64,000 nt of DNA from Companilactobacillus furfuricola (GTDB lineage: Bacteria > Bacillota > Bacilli > Lactobacillales > Lactobacillaceae): assembly GCF_003946325.1 (NCBI RefSeq), contig NZ_RHNT01000010.1:1-64000 (forward strand), read 5' to 3'. The notes under the pieces were generated by a model. The model was not told the DNA's origin, made no database searches, and worked only from the letters and a program-made list of their open reading frames with translations. A program made the position numbers and the translations under genes. Position 1 is the first letter of the stretch. Each line of letters starts with the position of its first letter. Positions 43,300 through 52,180 of this stretch are shown here, one piece after another.

Positions 43300-43884
43300 A
43301 AAGCACACAGAGCAAGAAGCGAAAGCAAGAGAACAAAAAGAATATCAGTTCTTATCTAACCAATAAACAATGAAGCCAACAACAGCAATGTAAGTCAGGA
43401 AGAAAAATGAGCGGAGCAAAGTCACGCGAACCGAGGAAAAGATAAGTAATCTAGATAGAGAATTTATCCTAACAAGAAAAGGAAGCACCTACTCCCCACC
43501 AGAATAGATAAAGCCTGAGATAGACATATGAGAGATAGGACGAGCAAACAGTGCCAATTTGCAGACAATAAATCGGTAAAACTCAGACCAAGGGGGGATA
43601 TTGTCATTATCTAGACGGAGGGGCCCGGGGATACAGACCTCAGTACCCAAATTTCTCTTGGCGACGAAGGAGCTTAGAGAAAGACCGAGTTTTGAGATGC
43701 CTGGTGGTCTTCCAGGTAGCTCAAAATCGCGTCGGGTACGTTCCAGCGTCTGTATCCCCGGGCCCCGGAGTCGGCATTGAACGTATCAACAAAACTACCA
43801 CCTCAACACCCCAACCACCAAACAAACTAACAGAACTCCATCAAAGAAAAACGCTTCTGTCTGCCATAGCTCTCTTACACAAAT
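43300..43884 (+). repeat. Interspersed structured repeat, copy C
   Basis: About 590 bp between murC and the MFS gene, forward. It has GAAGCGAAAGCAAGAG, TTCTTATCTAACC, CAGCAATGTAAGTCAGGAA, GAGCGGAGCAAAGTCACGCG, AAAAGGAAGCACCTACTCC, GCCTGAGATAGACATATGAG, GGGGGGATATTGTC, the core, GGAGTCGGCATTGAACGTA and GTCTGCCATAGCTCTCTTACA, ending at the A7 of the murC terminator. The AAGAGNACGAGGAACGAG part at the far left of A and B is missing. The A-rich stretch 43252-43300 before it holds nothing recognisable except the MFS promoter area (TATAAT, minus strand, 43246-43251). Confidence 0.93.
43620..43766 (+). ncRNA. Candidate structured RNA core of copy C (short form, most diverged inside)
   Basis: P1 is 17 bp perfect (43620-43636 with 43750-43766). 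P2 is GTACCC/GGGTAC (43643-43648/43734-43739), replacing GTGGTG/CACCAC of copies A, B and D on both sides. P3 is TTTCTCT/AGAGAAA (43652-43658/43676-43682). P4 is TTTTGAG/CTCAAAA (43690-43696/43720-43726) and P5 CCTGG/CCAGG (43700-43704/43712-43716), both changed on both sides relative to A. This copy provides the clearest covariation. Confidence 0.6.
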
Positions 43885-43914
43885 AAAAAAACGAAAGCCA
43901 CATAAGCTTTCGTT
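43884..43914 (-). terminator. Terminator of murC
   Basis: Minus-strand ACGAAAGC/GCTTTCGT (8 bp plus flanking A-T pairs) followed by T7. Its plus-strand A7 is the right boundary of repeat C. Confidence 0.9.
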
Positions 43915-43920
43915 AAATTA

Positions 43921-45252
43921 TTATTGTTGATTAGGATTCAAAGTGCTCAACAAATGCTCATAAGCAGACTCATACTTCTGAACATCCCCAGCACCCATAA
44001 AAATCATAACAGCATTATGATAGTCCAACAAAGGAGACATATCTTCAAGCGTCAACACTTCTCCACCCTTATGAATCTTGTTACCAAGATCTTGGCTAGT
44101 AATATCACCATGCTTCTCACGAATAGAACCAAAAATATTAGTCAAATAAACTTTATCAGCCATATCAAGCGATTTAGCAAAATCGTCCATCAAAGCCAAC
44201 GTCCGAGTATAAGTATGTGGTTGGAAAACTGCAACGATCTCTTTGTCAGGATACTTTTGTCTTGCAGCATCGATCGTAGCTTTGATCTCTTGTGGATGAT
44301 GAGCATAGTCATCAATGATAGTCATATCAGCAACTTGCTTCTCTGAAAAACGTCTCTTAACACCAGAGAATGATTGCAATTCACGATTGATCAAGGCATG
44401 ATCCAAATGTTCCATATGACCAACACCAATAACAGCAAGAGAGTTCAAAACATTATGTTCACCAAACAAAGGAACTTGGAAATTACCAATGTTCTCGCCT
44501 TTGATCGAAACATCAAACGATGAGCCATTGACAGTACGTTTAATATTAGTTGCACGAATATCATCAGATTCATCCAGACCGTAGTAATAAATTGGAGCAT
44601 CAGCTTTGATCGAACGCGCATGTTTATCCTCGCCCCAAATGAAAATACCCTTCTTCGTCCGGCGTGATTCTGACTCAAAAGCATCAACGACATCGTTGAT
44701 CCCACCAAAGAAATAATCAGGATGGTCAAAATCAATATTAGTGATAACCAAATAATCTGGTGAATAATCTAGGAAGTGACGACGGTATTCATCGGCTTCA
44801 AATACAAAGAATTTTGCATCCTTTTCACCTTTACCAGTTCCGTCACCGATCAAATATGATGTTTTAGCGATCCCACTCAATGTATGGGCTAATAAACCAG
44901 TAGTGCTTGTTTTACCGTGTGAACCTGCAACACCGATCGAAGTGTATTCTGAAACTAACTTACCTACCATTTGCGGATAGGTAACTATTGGTAAATGTAA
45001 ATCTTTAGCTTTTCTGATTTCAACTTGATCATCATCAAAAGCATTACCCTTAATGATCGTCAATCCATCATGAATATTATCCGCACTGAATGGCAAAATC
45101 TTGATACCTGCTTGCTCAAGGCCACGTTGTGTAAAAGTATACTTATCGATATCTGAACCTTGAACTTCATATCCTAAATCTTTCAAAATAAGTGCCAATG
45201 CACTCATTCCTGTACCTTTAATTCCTACAAAGTGATAAACAGTATTTTCCAT
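43921..45252 (-). CDS. murC: UDP-N-acetylmuramate--L-alanine ligase
   Basis: Adds L-Ala to UDP-MurNAc, first amino acid of the peptidoglycan stem. 443 aa: an N-terminal UDP-binding Rossmann part ([16 protein letters not shown]), ATP site [17 protein letters not shown], the central [10 protein letters not shown] segment and the C-terminal domain with [10 protein letters not shown]. Codon third positions at the 3' end next to repeat C are mostly G/T (21 of 24); at the 5' end they are balanced (10 of 19). It lies nine bases after ytpR. Confidence 0.98.
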   Translation of the reverse strand: MENTVYHFVGIKGTGMSALALILKDLGYEVQGSDIDKYTFTQRGLEQAGIKILPFSADNIHDGLTIIKGNAFDDDQVEIRKAKDLHLPIVTYPQMVGKLVSEYTSIGVAGSHGKTSTTGLLAHTLSGIAKTSYLIGDGTGKGEKDAKFFVFEADEYRRHFLDYSPDYLVITNIDFDHPDYFFGGINDVVDAFESESRRTKKGIFIWGEDKHARSIKADAPIYYYGLDESDDIRATNIKRTVNGSSFDVSIKGENIGNFQVPLFGEHNVLNSLAVIGVGHMEHLDHALINRELQSFSGVKRRFSEKQVADMTIIDDYAHHPQEIKATIDAARQKYPDKEIVAVFQPHTYTRTLALMDDFAKSLDMADKVYLTNIFGSIREKHGDITSQDLGNKIHKGGEVLTLEDMSPLLDYHNAVMIFMGAGDVQKYESAYEHLLSTLNPNQQ

Positions 45253-45260
45253 AATTACTC

Positions 45261-45911
45261 CTACTTGAACATTTTCTCAGCGGCAGTAAAATCAAATGCT
45301 TCGCCGGCTTTTCCGTCATCTAATACTAAGATCCCTCTTGCTTTAGGGGCATTAGGGATACCTAGTTCTTTGGCGGAACAAATCATTCCGTAGCTATCGA
45401 CACCACGAAGTTGACCTGGCCAGATCTCCATACCTGTTGGCATAACTGCTCCTGGCAAAGCGACAACAACTAATTGTCCCTGATCAATGTTAGGTGCACC
45501 ACAAACAATTTGTACTGGCTTGTCCAAGCCGACATCAGTTTGCGTTATATGTAAATGATCAGAATCAGGATGGGCAACCATCTCTTCAACATGTCCGATC
45601 ACAAACTTTGGAGTAGTATCTTCTGCCAATGTATCTTCAAATCCAGCTTCCAAAATCTCTGAATTTAAGATATCTACTTGAGCTGCGTCTAAATGCATTT
45701 GACCATTTTCAGTTAAATTCAATTCTTCAGCAAGCCCGAAAAAATTGAAACCAATGGTCTCATTAGTTTCTTTATTAAAAATTCGAACTACATTATCCTT
45801 CTTTTCAGAGGATTGCTTGACGTCGGTATCATCTGCCAACTCAACTATTAAAACGTCACCTAAGACGTCTGGATTATAAAAACTTAGTAACAAGTTAATG
45901 CCCTCACTCAA
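45261..45911 (-). CDS. ytpR: tRNA-binding domain protein YtpR
   Basis: 216 aa: an N-terminal DUF4479-type domain followed by an EMAP/OB-type tRNA-binding domain (about 100-210) with [16 protein letters not shown] and QIVCGAPNI, closely resembling the PheT N-terminal module. The cellular role is not established. It lies two bases after the thioredoxin-like gene and nine before murC; the trx-ytpR-murC linkage is seen in related Firmicutes. Confidence 0.92.
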   Translation of the reverse strand: MSEGINLLLSFYNPDVLGDVLIVELADDTDVKQSSEKKDNVVRIFNKETNETIGFNFFGLAEELNLTENGQMHLDAAQVDILNSEILEAGFEDTLAEDTTPKFVIGHVEEMVAHPDSDHLHITQTDVGLDKPVQIVCGAPNIDQGQLVVVALPGAVMPTGMEIWPGQLRGVDSYGMICSAKELGIPNAPKARGILVLDDGKAGEAFDFTAAEKMFK

Positions 45912-45913
45912 AT

Positions 45914-46240
45914 TTATTTATTGATCACCGAGTCAACAAAATTCTCGACTTCTTCTTTTGTCTTACGGTCTTTATTAACTAGTCTACCAATTTCTTCACC
46001 ATTTTCAATAATAACAAAACTAGGAATTCCCATAATACCCATATCGCGAGCAATTTCCATGTTATTATCACGATTCATACTGATCCATTCAAAGTCTGAA
46101 TATTCTTTTTCTAGTTCAGGCATCTTTGGTTCAATAAATTTGCAATCTGGGCACCAATCGGCATGCCAGAATAAAATAAATTTGCCTTGTTTTGTAGCTT
46201 CTTTGATATCGTTTGTACCAAAATCTTCAAAATTTTTCAT
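45914..46240 (-). CDS. Thioredoxin-like protein
   Basis: 108 aa, single thioredoxin fold with active site WHADWCPDCKFIEP (CPDC instead of the CGPC of classic TrxA) and the cis-Pro in MGIPSFVII. No signal or TM segment, so cytoplasmic. The ATG at 46240 is preferred; GAGGTG sits about ten bases upstream, and the in-frame GTG at 46252 overlaps that site. It heads the trx-ytpR-murC unit. The CPDC motif groups it with YtpP-like proteins rather than the main thioredoxin. Confidence 0.9.
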   Translation of the reverse strand: MKNFEDFGTNDIKEATKQGKFILFWHADWCPDCKFIEPKMPELEKEYSDFEWISMNRDNNMEIARDMGIMGIPSFVIIENGEEIGRLVNKDRKTKEEVENFVDSVINK

Positions 46241-46301
46241 AATAATATTCACCTCATAAATTGAATATACTTTTTTTCATTCAAAACGGTCAATTAAACA
46301 G

Positions 46302-46330
46302 CTCTTGTATAGCCGGATGGACTATAAGAG
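46302..46330. promoter_or_regulatory. Hairpin/inverted repeat in the thioredoxin/orphan gene intergenic region
   Basis: CTCTT-GT-ATAG and CTAT-AAGAG form a 9-bp inverted repeat with a two-base bulge (46302-46312/46322-46330). It lies 40-70 bases upstream of the orphan gene at 46372 and within the divergent promoter region. No T-run follows, so it is not a terminator; an operator or mRNA hairpin is possible. Confidence 0.35.
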
Positions 46331-46371
46331 TGTTAATATAAACATATAAAACATCAAGGAGTGATTTGAAT

Positions 46372-46686
46372 ATGAGTAAAAAAGGTATTGGTTCAGTAAT
46401 TTTTGCTGGAACCGTTTTAGTTGCCGGTGCAGCTGCAACCGTTCTCGTTAAGCATCATTTTGATAGCGAAAAGATTATCGATAAAGTTAAGTCTGTACTT
46501 GGAGAAGATAGTAAAGTCATCGGCTCATGGGTTGAACCATTTTATCAACGAGTTGATGTTAATGGTCAATCATCATGGGGTATTGTTGGTGGCGTAACTA
46601 CAATGGATGACTTCGATGTCTCACAATATCACTTCATTGCTGATGCAGTTTCAGGCGAACTACTAAACATTAAAAAAGTTCAATAA
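46372..46686 (+). CDS. Small membrane-anchored protein of unknown function
   Basis: 104 aa, family not recognised. A short N-terminus is followed by one hydrophobic helix (about 5-26, GSVIFAGTVLVAGAAATVLV) and a soluble part of about 75 residues with GSWVEPFYQRVDVNGQSSWGIVGGV. AAGGAG lies upstream: the ATG at 46372 is about ten bases from it, an in-frame TTG at 46366 about four. It is divergent from the thioredoxin gene and convergent with trmB, sharing a terminator that reaches into trmB's end. The soluble part looks compact and strand-rich; likely extracytoplasmic. Confidence 0.75.
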   Translation: MSKKGIGSVIFAGTVLVAGAAATVLVKHHFDSEKIIDKVKSVLGEDSKVIGSWVEPFYQRVDVNGQSSWGIVGGVTTMDDFDVSQYHFIADAVSGELLNIKKVQ

Positions 46687-46688
46687 AA

Positions 46689-47336
46689 TTAACTTTCAAA
46701 ATGGGCTTTCAGGTAATTGATCCTGAAGCCTTTTTTTGAGAATTTTTCTTCATATTCTGTTTGAATATTATCTTGATTGAATTGTTCATTATTATGAAGA
46801 TCGAGTGACAACTCATCGAACTTCATACCAAAATTATTCATACTGATCAACGAATATTCGAACAGCCCCTGATTATCTGTCTTAAATCGAATGTAACCAT
46901 CATCTTTTAAAACAACTTGATACTGACTTAAGAAGGCTTTGTAAGTAAGCCTTCTTTTTTCATGTCTAGTTTTTGGCCAAGGATCAGAGAAATTTAAGTA
47001 AAGCCCGTCAATTTCGTTTTCTCCGAATAATTCAGTCAATTTCGAACCATTATCCAGCAACAACTGTAAGTTGGGTAGGCGATTCTCAACTTGTTTCTTT
47101 AAAAGCAAAGCAATGGCTCCTTCTTGCACTTCCATAGCGATGTAGTTATTTTGGGGATTTTGCTTGGCTAACTCTGTGATAAATCTCCCCTTACCTGAGC
47201 CGACTTCAAGAAAGAGCGGCTGTTCCTTCTCAAACTTGCTTTGCCACTTTCCTTGCATACTATCAGGATGGACCGAGATCAGATCCAAATTTTCGTTGAT
47301 CATATCTTTAGCCCAAGGTTTATTTCTTAATCTCAT
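46689..47336 (-). CDS. trmB: tRNA (guanine-N7-)-methyltransferase
   Basis: Makes m7G46 in tRNA. 215 aa: SAM motif [11 protein letters not shown], then [10 protein letters not shown], the catalytic region [19 protein letters not shown] and a C-terminal EEKFSKKG tail. It begins within the ecsB stop (TAATG overlap), so it is coupled to ecsAB. Its last about 30 bases also encode the terminator of the convergent orphan gene. Confidence 0.97.
   Translation of the reverse strand: MRLRNKPWAKDMINENLDLISVHPDSMQGKWQSKFEKEQPLFLEVGSGKGRFITELAKQNPQNNYIAMEVQEGAIALLLKKQVENRLPNLQLLLDNGSKLTELFGENEIDGLYLNFSDPWPKTRHEKRRLTYKAFLSQYQVVLKDDGYIRFKTDNQGLFEYSLISMNNFGMKFDELSLDLHNNEQFNQDNIQTEYEEKFSKKGFRINYLKAHFES
46704..46737 (+). 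terminator. Terminator of the orphan gene, inside trmB
   Basis: GGCTTTCAGG/CCTGAAGCC followed by T7, rightward. It lies within the 3' coding end of the convergent trmB, so coding and terminator functions overlap. Confidence 0.85.
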
Positions 47337-48565
47337 TAATACTCTCCGTTATCTAAAAATTTTCTTAATTGATGAGGCATGTAAATATAATTCAAAAAGC
47401 CAATGACAACTAATCCAGCAACAACGATAATGCCGCTATTGGCCGATAATCCGAACTTATACAATACCGCAAAAATGCTGACGAACCACTGGATCAACAA
47501 CATGGTGTTACTGATTTTAGTAAACGCAGCGACCTTTTCTTTAGCGGGAACTGGATACAATCTCTGCATCAAATTCTGCATAACTTCTTTAAAGTATGGC
47601 TTGAGTTGAAAGCCAACTAGATAAATGAATAGCATTTCTACTACCAATGAAATATAAAAGTTGTCGATCAAACATAATAAAATAACTTGTAAAATAGTCA
47701 ATCTTAATACTAAGCCGATGTACTCATTATTTCTGATCACTCCACGGGCAAATAAATACAAATACGTATTGTCATGTTTCAACTTGATACCATTGACTGC
47801 GAAGTCTAACCACTTGCGACGCTTGATCTTGCTAGAAATACCGGGCACATCAGTGAACAAATTGTAAAATCTCTTAACACGGAACATTCTTTGGTCTTCA
47901 TCAGAGATAGCTTTTTGCCATTGTAAATGACCTTGATCTACAAATGACGACAATTTTGAATTAAACCAAACCCAAATTGCTAAAAGGATTATTGGAGCTA
48001 GCCAAGTAAAGCTATAGCTAGCCAACAAAAGTAATGCTAAAAAGACCAGATTCATGAGGACTGGCAAATTAATGCCCCACATTTTCTCTTTGCCATACAA
48101 ACCAGCCAATTGAGTATCTAATAAAAGCATCTTGGCAAAAATAGTCGCAGCACCGAGAAAAATAACGTCCCACACGTTCATCCCTGCTGCCTGGACGGCA
48201 AAGGGTGACATTAAGAATGTAATAACGGCAATAAAAACAATTGGTAGTATCCGGCTGTAGTTTTCAGCTGATTTGAAATACTGATAAAATTGCTTCTCAC
48301 GAACTAATAAAAAGGTGCTATCTGGTGCCTCCATCATTGTGGCAAGCTTGCCAGCCTGGACTGTCAAAAGTAGGATCGCTACAACGATCAATTTACCGAA
48401 CCATAATTCGGAATGGATCGTATCCAATAAATTTGAGTACCAAAAGCCAAGTGCACCTAATAAAACGATAAAGGCTAAAACGAAAGTATCGTTAAATATT
48501 AAGCGCAGATACTTGAATTGATTTAGTTGATATCTTTTTAATCTTTCTTTCCATAGTTCTATCAT
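47336..48565 (-). CDS. ecsB: ABC transporter permease EcsB
   Basis: Membrane partner of EcsA, 409 aa with about ten TM helices arranged in pairs, matching EcsB of B. subtilis. Ecs supports protein secretion and regulated intramembrane proteolysis; the transported substrate is unclear. The start shares one base with the ecsA stop, so the two are coupled. A cytoplasmic charged segment in the middle ([17 protein letters not shown]) is conserved in the family. Confidence 0.94.
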   Translation of the reverse strand: MIELWKERLKRYQLNQFKYLRLIFNDTFVLAFIVLLGALGFWYSNLLDTIHSELWFGKLIVVAILLLTVQAGKLATMMEAPDSTFLLVREKQFYQYFKSAENYSRILPIVFIAVITFLMSPFAVQAAGMNVWDVIFLGAATIFAKMLLLDTQLAGLYGKEKMWGINLPVLMNLVFLALLLLASYSFTWLAPIILLAIWVWFNSKLSSFVDQGHLQWQKAISDEDQRMFRVKRFYNLFTDVPGISSKIKRRKWLDFAVNGIKLKHDNTYLYLFARGVIRNNEYIGLVLRLTILQVILLCLIDNFYISLVVEMLFIYLVGFQLKPYFKEVMQNLMQRLYPVPAKEKVAAFTKISNTMLLIQWFVSIFAVLYKFGLSANSGIIVVAGLVVIGFLNYIYMPHQLRKFLDNGEY

Positions 48566-49296
48566 TAGAGATCCTCGTGTGACATTTTGATATAAATATC
48601 ATCCAAATTAGCATCTTGCATATTGAATTTAGCCTTTAATTCATCCAACGTGCCATCAGCACGGACTTGTCCGTGATTTAATAAAATAAATTTGTCAGCG
48701 TGATCTTGAACAGTTGCTAAAATATGAGTCGACATCAACACTGAACAACCAGCTTGCTTCTTCTCTTCAACTAAGTTTAAGAGATCATTTACAGCTAAGG
48801 GATCAAGGCCGGTGAATGGTTCATCAATGATAAATAGTCTGGCATCAGTCATGAATGCACAAACGATCATCACCTTTTGCTTCATACCCTTTGAAAAGTT
48901 TTGTGGGAACCAGTCCAACTTGTTATCAAGTCGAAATGTTTTCAATAATCGGTTAGCATTTTCCCAAGTTTTGTCGTGATCAAGGTCATAAGCCATGATC
49001 GTCAAATCAATATGTTCTCTTAAAGTTAATTCTGGATATAAAATTGGCATTTCGGGAACGTAGGCAATTTTTTTGCGATAATTTTCAACGTCTTGATTCA
49101 AACTCATGCCATCGATCAAAATTTGACCGCCGCGAGGAGTTAATAAGCCGATGATGTGTTTAATAGTAGTTGACTTCCCTGCACCGTTAAGTCCGATCAG
49201 ACCAACGACTTGGCCATCTTCTACCTTGAATGATTCTTTCTTTAAAACAGCTACTTGTCCGTAGCCTCCAGTTAATTCTTTTATTTCTAGTGTCAT
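48565..49296 (-). CDS. ecsA: ABC transporter ATP-binding protein EcsA
   Basis: ATPase of the Ecs transporter, 243 aa. Walker A GLNGAGKSTTI, Q-loop region PEMPILY, signature FSKGMKQKV, Walker B LFIIDEP, switch STHIL. It is divergent from hit, as in the hit/ecsAB arrangement of Bacilli, and leads ecsA-ecsB-trmB. Confidence 0.95.
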   Translation of the reverse strand: MTLEIKELTGGYGQVAVLKKESFKVEDGQVVGLIGLNGAGKSTTIKHIIGLLTPRGGQILIDGMSLNQDVENYRKKIAYVPEMPILYPELTLREHIDLTIMAYDLDHDKTWENANRLLKTFRLDNKLDWFPQNFSKGMKQKVMIVCAFMTDARLFIIDEPFTGLDPLAVNDLLNLVEEKKQAGCSVLMSTHILATVQDHADKFILLNHGQVRADGTLDELKAKFNMQDANLDDIYIKMSHEDL

Positions 49297-49384
49297 GGAT
49301 AAACCACCTATACTGTTTTTAATGATGCTTAATTATGATAACATTTAGATAACTTTGATGCTGATATTGAAAGGGGAAACAAAT

Positions 49385-49813
49385 ATGGACGATTGTATTT
49401 TTTGCAAAATTATTAGAAATGAGATTCCTAATGTGACCATCTATGAAGATGACGATATCAAAGCTTTCTTTGATATTTCACAAGTTACGCCCGGCCATAC
49501 ATTAGTAGTTCCAAAGAAACACGTTAAGAACATCTTCGAATATGACGAAGATCTGGCTGAAAAAGTATTTAAGAAAATACCTATGCTAGCACGCGCCATC
49601 AAAGCATCCAATAAGGATATCATTGGTATGAACATTTGCCAAAACAACGGTGAGATCGCTTATCAAAGTGTAATGCACTCACACGTACACCTTGTACCTC
49701 GCTACTCTTCTGATGACGATTTCTCAATGACTTGGGGAGACAACACTGGTAAAGCTTCTAACGAAGAATTACAACAACGTGCTGATAACATCAAGAAAAA
49801 CTTGGAGGGATAA
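49385..49813 (+). CDS. hit: HIT family hydrolase
   Basis: Nucleotide phosphoramidate or dinucleotide hydrolase of the HINT/Hit type. 142 aa: the N-terminal CIFCKI zinc pair and HxHxH triad MHSHVHLVPR. The ATG at 49385 follows GAAAGGGGAAAC; ten upstream residues in the longer frame lack support. Its second zinc ligand pair is incomplete, as usual. It stands between ecsA (divergent) and the ytxH-like gene, which begins immediately after its stop. Confidence 0.95.
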   Translation: MDDCIFCKIIRNEIPNVTIYEDDDIKAFFDISQVTPGHTLVVPKKHVKNIFEYDEDLAEKVFKKIPMLARAIKASNKDIIGMNICQNNGEIAYQSVMHSHVHLVPRYSSDDDFSMTWGDNTGKASNEELQQRADNIKKNLEG

Positions 49814-49814
49814 T

Positions 49815-50114
49815 ATGAGTTTTCTTTTCGGATTAGTTTTGGGCGGAATGTCTGGCGTAGCAGCTGAATACTATCAGTCAACTTACGCAACACCCAAACA
49901 TTATAATAACAACATAATCAAGAATATAAAAGATTTAAAAGGTGATTTAACCACTCTTAAAGACCAGTCTAAAGATGCCGCTAAGACTTTTACAGGCATC
50001 AAGGATGACGTTGTTAATTACGCTAAAGACATTGAACCAGACGTTGCTGATTTGAAAGAATCAGTTTCAGAATTGAAAGGAAATATCGAAAAACTGCAGA
50101 ATTTGGGCAAGTAA
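49815..50114 (+). CDS. YtxH/YhaH-like membrane-anchored protein
   Basis: 99-100 aa. An N-terminal glycine-rich hydrophobic helix (about 1-18, FLFGLVLGGMSGVAA) is followed by a coiled-coil-prone Lys/Asp-rich region with repeated LKxxxxxAK and LKESVSELKGN units. It resembles YhaH/YtxH general stress proteins, and the position between hit and prsA equals yhaH in B. subtilis. TTGGAGGGATAAT precedes the ATG, overlapping the hit stop codon, so the two are coupled. Confidence 0.85.
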   Translation: MSFLFGLVLGGMSGVAAEYYQSTYATPKHYNNNIIKNIKDLKGDLTTLKDQSKDAAKTFTGIKDDVVNYAKDIEPDVADLKESVSELKGNIEKLQNLGK

Positions 50115-50217
50115 ATTATGAATTTTTTGTGCTTTTTTTGTTAATTAGTAATATTTAGAGCCATTTTTATGGTATTCTCTTCAATTGTAGACATATTAAA
50201 TAAGGATGTGTAAAACA

Positions 50218-51135
50218 ATGAACAAACGATTGACTAGATGGCTTTTAGCTATCGCAGGTCTTTTACTAGTTACAGTTGTTGCCGGATGTTCTGGTAATAA
50301 AACTGTTGCTACTATGAAGGGTGGACGTATCACCCAAAATGATTACTACAAAGAACTCAAGAAGTCCTCTGCTGGTAAACAACAACTTCAAACCATGATT
50401 ATTACTAAAGCTCTTGAAAATCAATATGGTAAGAAAGTTTCAGATAAGCAAGTTAACAAAGAATATAACAAATACAAGAGCCAATATGGTTCTTCATTTA
50501 GTTCAATTCTTCAACAAAACGGTATGACAACTGCTCAATTCAAGAAGAACATCCGTACAAACTTACTTACAAAAGTTGCCTTAAAAGACAACAAGAAAGT
50601 CACAAACAAAGAACTTAAGAAAGAATGGAAATCTTACACACCTAAGATCACTGTTTCTCAAATCTTAGTTGCTAAGAAAGCTACAGCACAAGAAGTTATC
50701 ACTAAGTTGGACAACGGTGGCGACTTCAGTAAATTAGCTAAACAATACTCAACTGATTCAGCTACAAAGAACAAGGGTGGAAAGATGGACCCATTTGATA
50801 GCGATAGTTCAAGTGTTGATACTTCATTGAAGTCAGCCGCATTCAAACTTGATAAAGTTGGCGACTACTCATCAGAGCCTGTTAAGACTCAATATGGTTA
50901 CAGTGTTATTAAGTTAGACAAGAAACCTGCTAAGGGTAAGATGGCTGATCACAAGGCAGAACTTAAATCGAAGATCTATGCTGAATGGATGCAAGATTCA
51001 ACAGTTATGCAATCAGTTATTTCTAAAGTCTTGAAGAAGGCTGATGTTTCAATCAAGGATGACGATCTTAAAGATGTTCTAGCTGGCTATGTTTCAAACA
51101 CAAGCAGCAAGAGTTCAAAATCATCATCTAAATAA
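50218..51135 (+). CDS. prsA: Foldase lipoprotein PrsA
   Basis: Extracellular membrane-anchored peptidyl-prolyl isomerase that folds secreted proteins. 305 aa from ATG 50218: signal peptide with lipobox VAGC (Cys24), N-terminal chaperone segments (about 30-140), the parvulin domain about 145-240 (VSQILVAKKATAQEVITKL, SKLAKQYSTDSATKNKGG, YGYSVIKLD), then a C-terminal helical part ending in a Ser-rich tail. Parvulin residues are somewhat diverged, so PPIase activity may be weak, as in some lactic acid bacteria PrsA. It is single-gene, with a terminator. Confidence 0.96.
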   Translation: MNKRLTRWLLAIAGLLLVTVVAGCSGNKTVATMKGGRITQNDYYKELKKSSAGKQQLQTMIITKALENQYGKKVSDKQVNKEYNKYKSQYGSSFSSILQQNGMTTAQFKKNIRTNLLTKVALKDNKKVTNKELKKEWKSYTPKITVSQILVAKKATAQEVITKLDNGGDFSKLAKQYSTDSATKNKGGKMDPFDSDSSSVDTSLKSAAFKLDKVGDYSSEPVKTQYGYSVIKLDKKPAKGKMADHKAELKSKIYAEWMQDSTVMQSVISKVLKKADVSIKDDDLKDVLAGYVSNTSSKSSKSSSK

Positions 51136-51146
51136 GCTTTCAATTT

Positions 51147-51171
51147 AAAATCCCCTTTTGGGGATTTTTTT
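51147..51171 (+). terminator. Terminator of prsA
   Basis: AATCCCC/GGGGATT (7 bp, loop TTTT) followed by T6. Confidence 0.92.
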
Positions 51172-51184
51172 ATTTGTATTAATT

Positions 51185-51229
51185 AAAAAACAGCTACTTT
51201 CATTAAATTGAAAGTAGCTGTTTTTTTGA
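51185..51229. terminator. Bidirectional terminator between prsA and yhaM
   Basis: A 12-bp stem CAGCTACTTTCA/TGAAAGTAGCTG flanked by A6 on the left and T7 on the right: it serves the leftward yhaMNO run and backs up prsA. Confidence 0.92.
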
Positions 51230-51241
51230 TAGTTTGATTTA

Positions 51242-52180
51242 TTAGCTATGCTTATAAAATGTTCGATTGTCTAAGCCGAAGATCCTTTCGGAAAATTGGC
51301 CTGAATCAGTCTTATCCAGTGCCTTAGAGATCATATTGATCGATGCGTCTATGACATCCAGATTGTGCAATATTTCAGCTTCGAGTAATTTTGGACGTTC
51401 TGGAGAACCATACTCTAACAAGCCATGATGCGATAGGACCATGTGACGTAATAAAATCATATCTTCAGATTCTAAAGAAATTCCTAGCTCTTTAGCCGCC
51501 TGAACGATTTCCTCATCGACGATAGTAATGTGCCCTATCATATTGCCTTCAAAAGTATACTCTATACCCAGCGTCCCATTTAATTCGATAACTTTACCGA
51601 GATCATGCAGACAAGTTCCAGCAAGCAATAATGCTCGGTCCACTTGTGGATATTGTTTGCAAATGTGTTCTGCCATTCTGACCATGCTTAAAGTATGAAA
51701 AGCTAGGCCACCTTGAAAATCGTGATGATTTGACTTTGCAGCTGGGCTAGTAAAGAACTTATCATGGTATTTTTTGAACAAATATCTTACGATCCGATTC
51801 CAAGAACCATTCGTAATGTGCAAAAAGACATCTTCAAAATCATTTTCCATGTCAGCTCTTTTCTCAGGTGCAGTTTGAACAAATTTTGACATGTCGACAG
51901 TAGCGGGATCAATTACTCCCAGACGACTGATCGTAACTTGTGGTTTACCTTGATAAAGATCACGTTTTCCGTCTAGTTGCACGATGGCTCCTACTTTAAA
52001 GTCGGCCGCATCTTGTGGGCTAGCATCCCAATATTTACCAGGGATTTGACCGGATTTGTCCTCAAAGACTAATGACAAAAAGTGTTTGCCATTTTTCGCC
52101 AAACGATAGTCTGACAACTTGATGACTGCTTGTAAACTCATTTGTTCCCCATTTTGATAATCAGTGATTTTCTTTTCCAA
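51242..52180 (-). CDS. yhaM: 3'-5' exoribonuclease YhaM
   Basis: 312 aa: an N-terminal OB-fold (about 10-100) and an HD phosphohydrolase domain with HHDFQGGLAFHTLSM, the HD pair in CLHDLGKV and HMVLSHHGLLEYG. YhaM trims RNA and some DNA 3' ends. It begins one base after the yhaN stop, so it lies last in the yheA-yhaO-yhaN-yhaM direction. Confidence 0.96.
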   Translation of the reverse strand: MEKKITDYQNGEQMSLQAVIKLSDYRLAKNGKHFLSLVFEDKSGQIPGKYWDASPQDAADFKVGAIVQLDGKRDLYQGKPQVTISRLGVIDPATVDMSKFVQTAPEKRADMENDFEDVFLHITNGSWNRIVRYLFKKYHDKFFTSPAAKSNHHDFQGGLAFHTLSMVRMAEHICKQYPQVDRALLLAGTCLHDLGKVIELNGTLGIEYTFEGNMIGHITIVDEEIVQAAKELGISLESEDMILLRHMVLSHHGLLEYGSPERPKLLEAEILHNLDVIDASINMISKALDKTDSGQFSERIFGLDNRTFYKHS

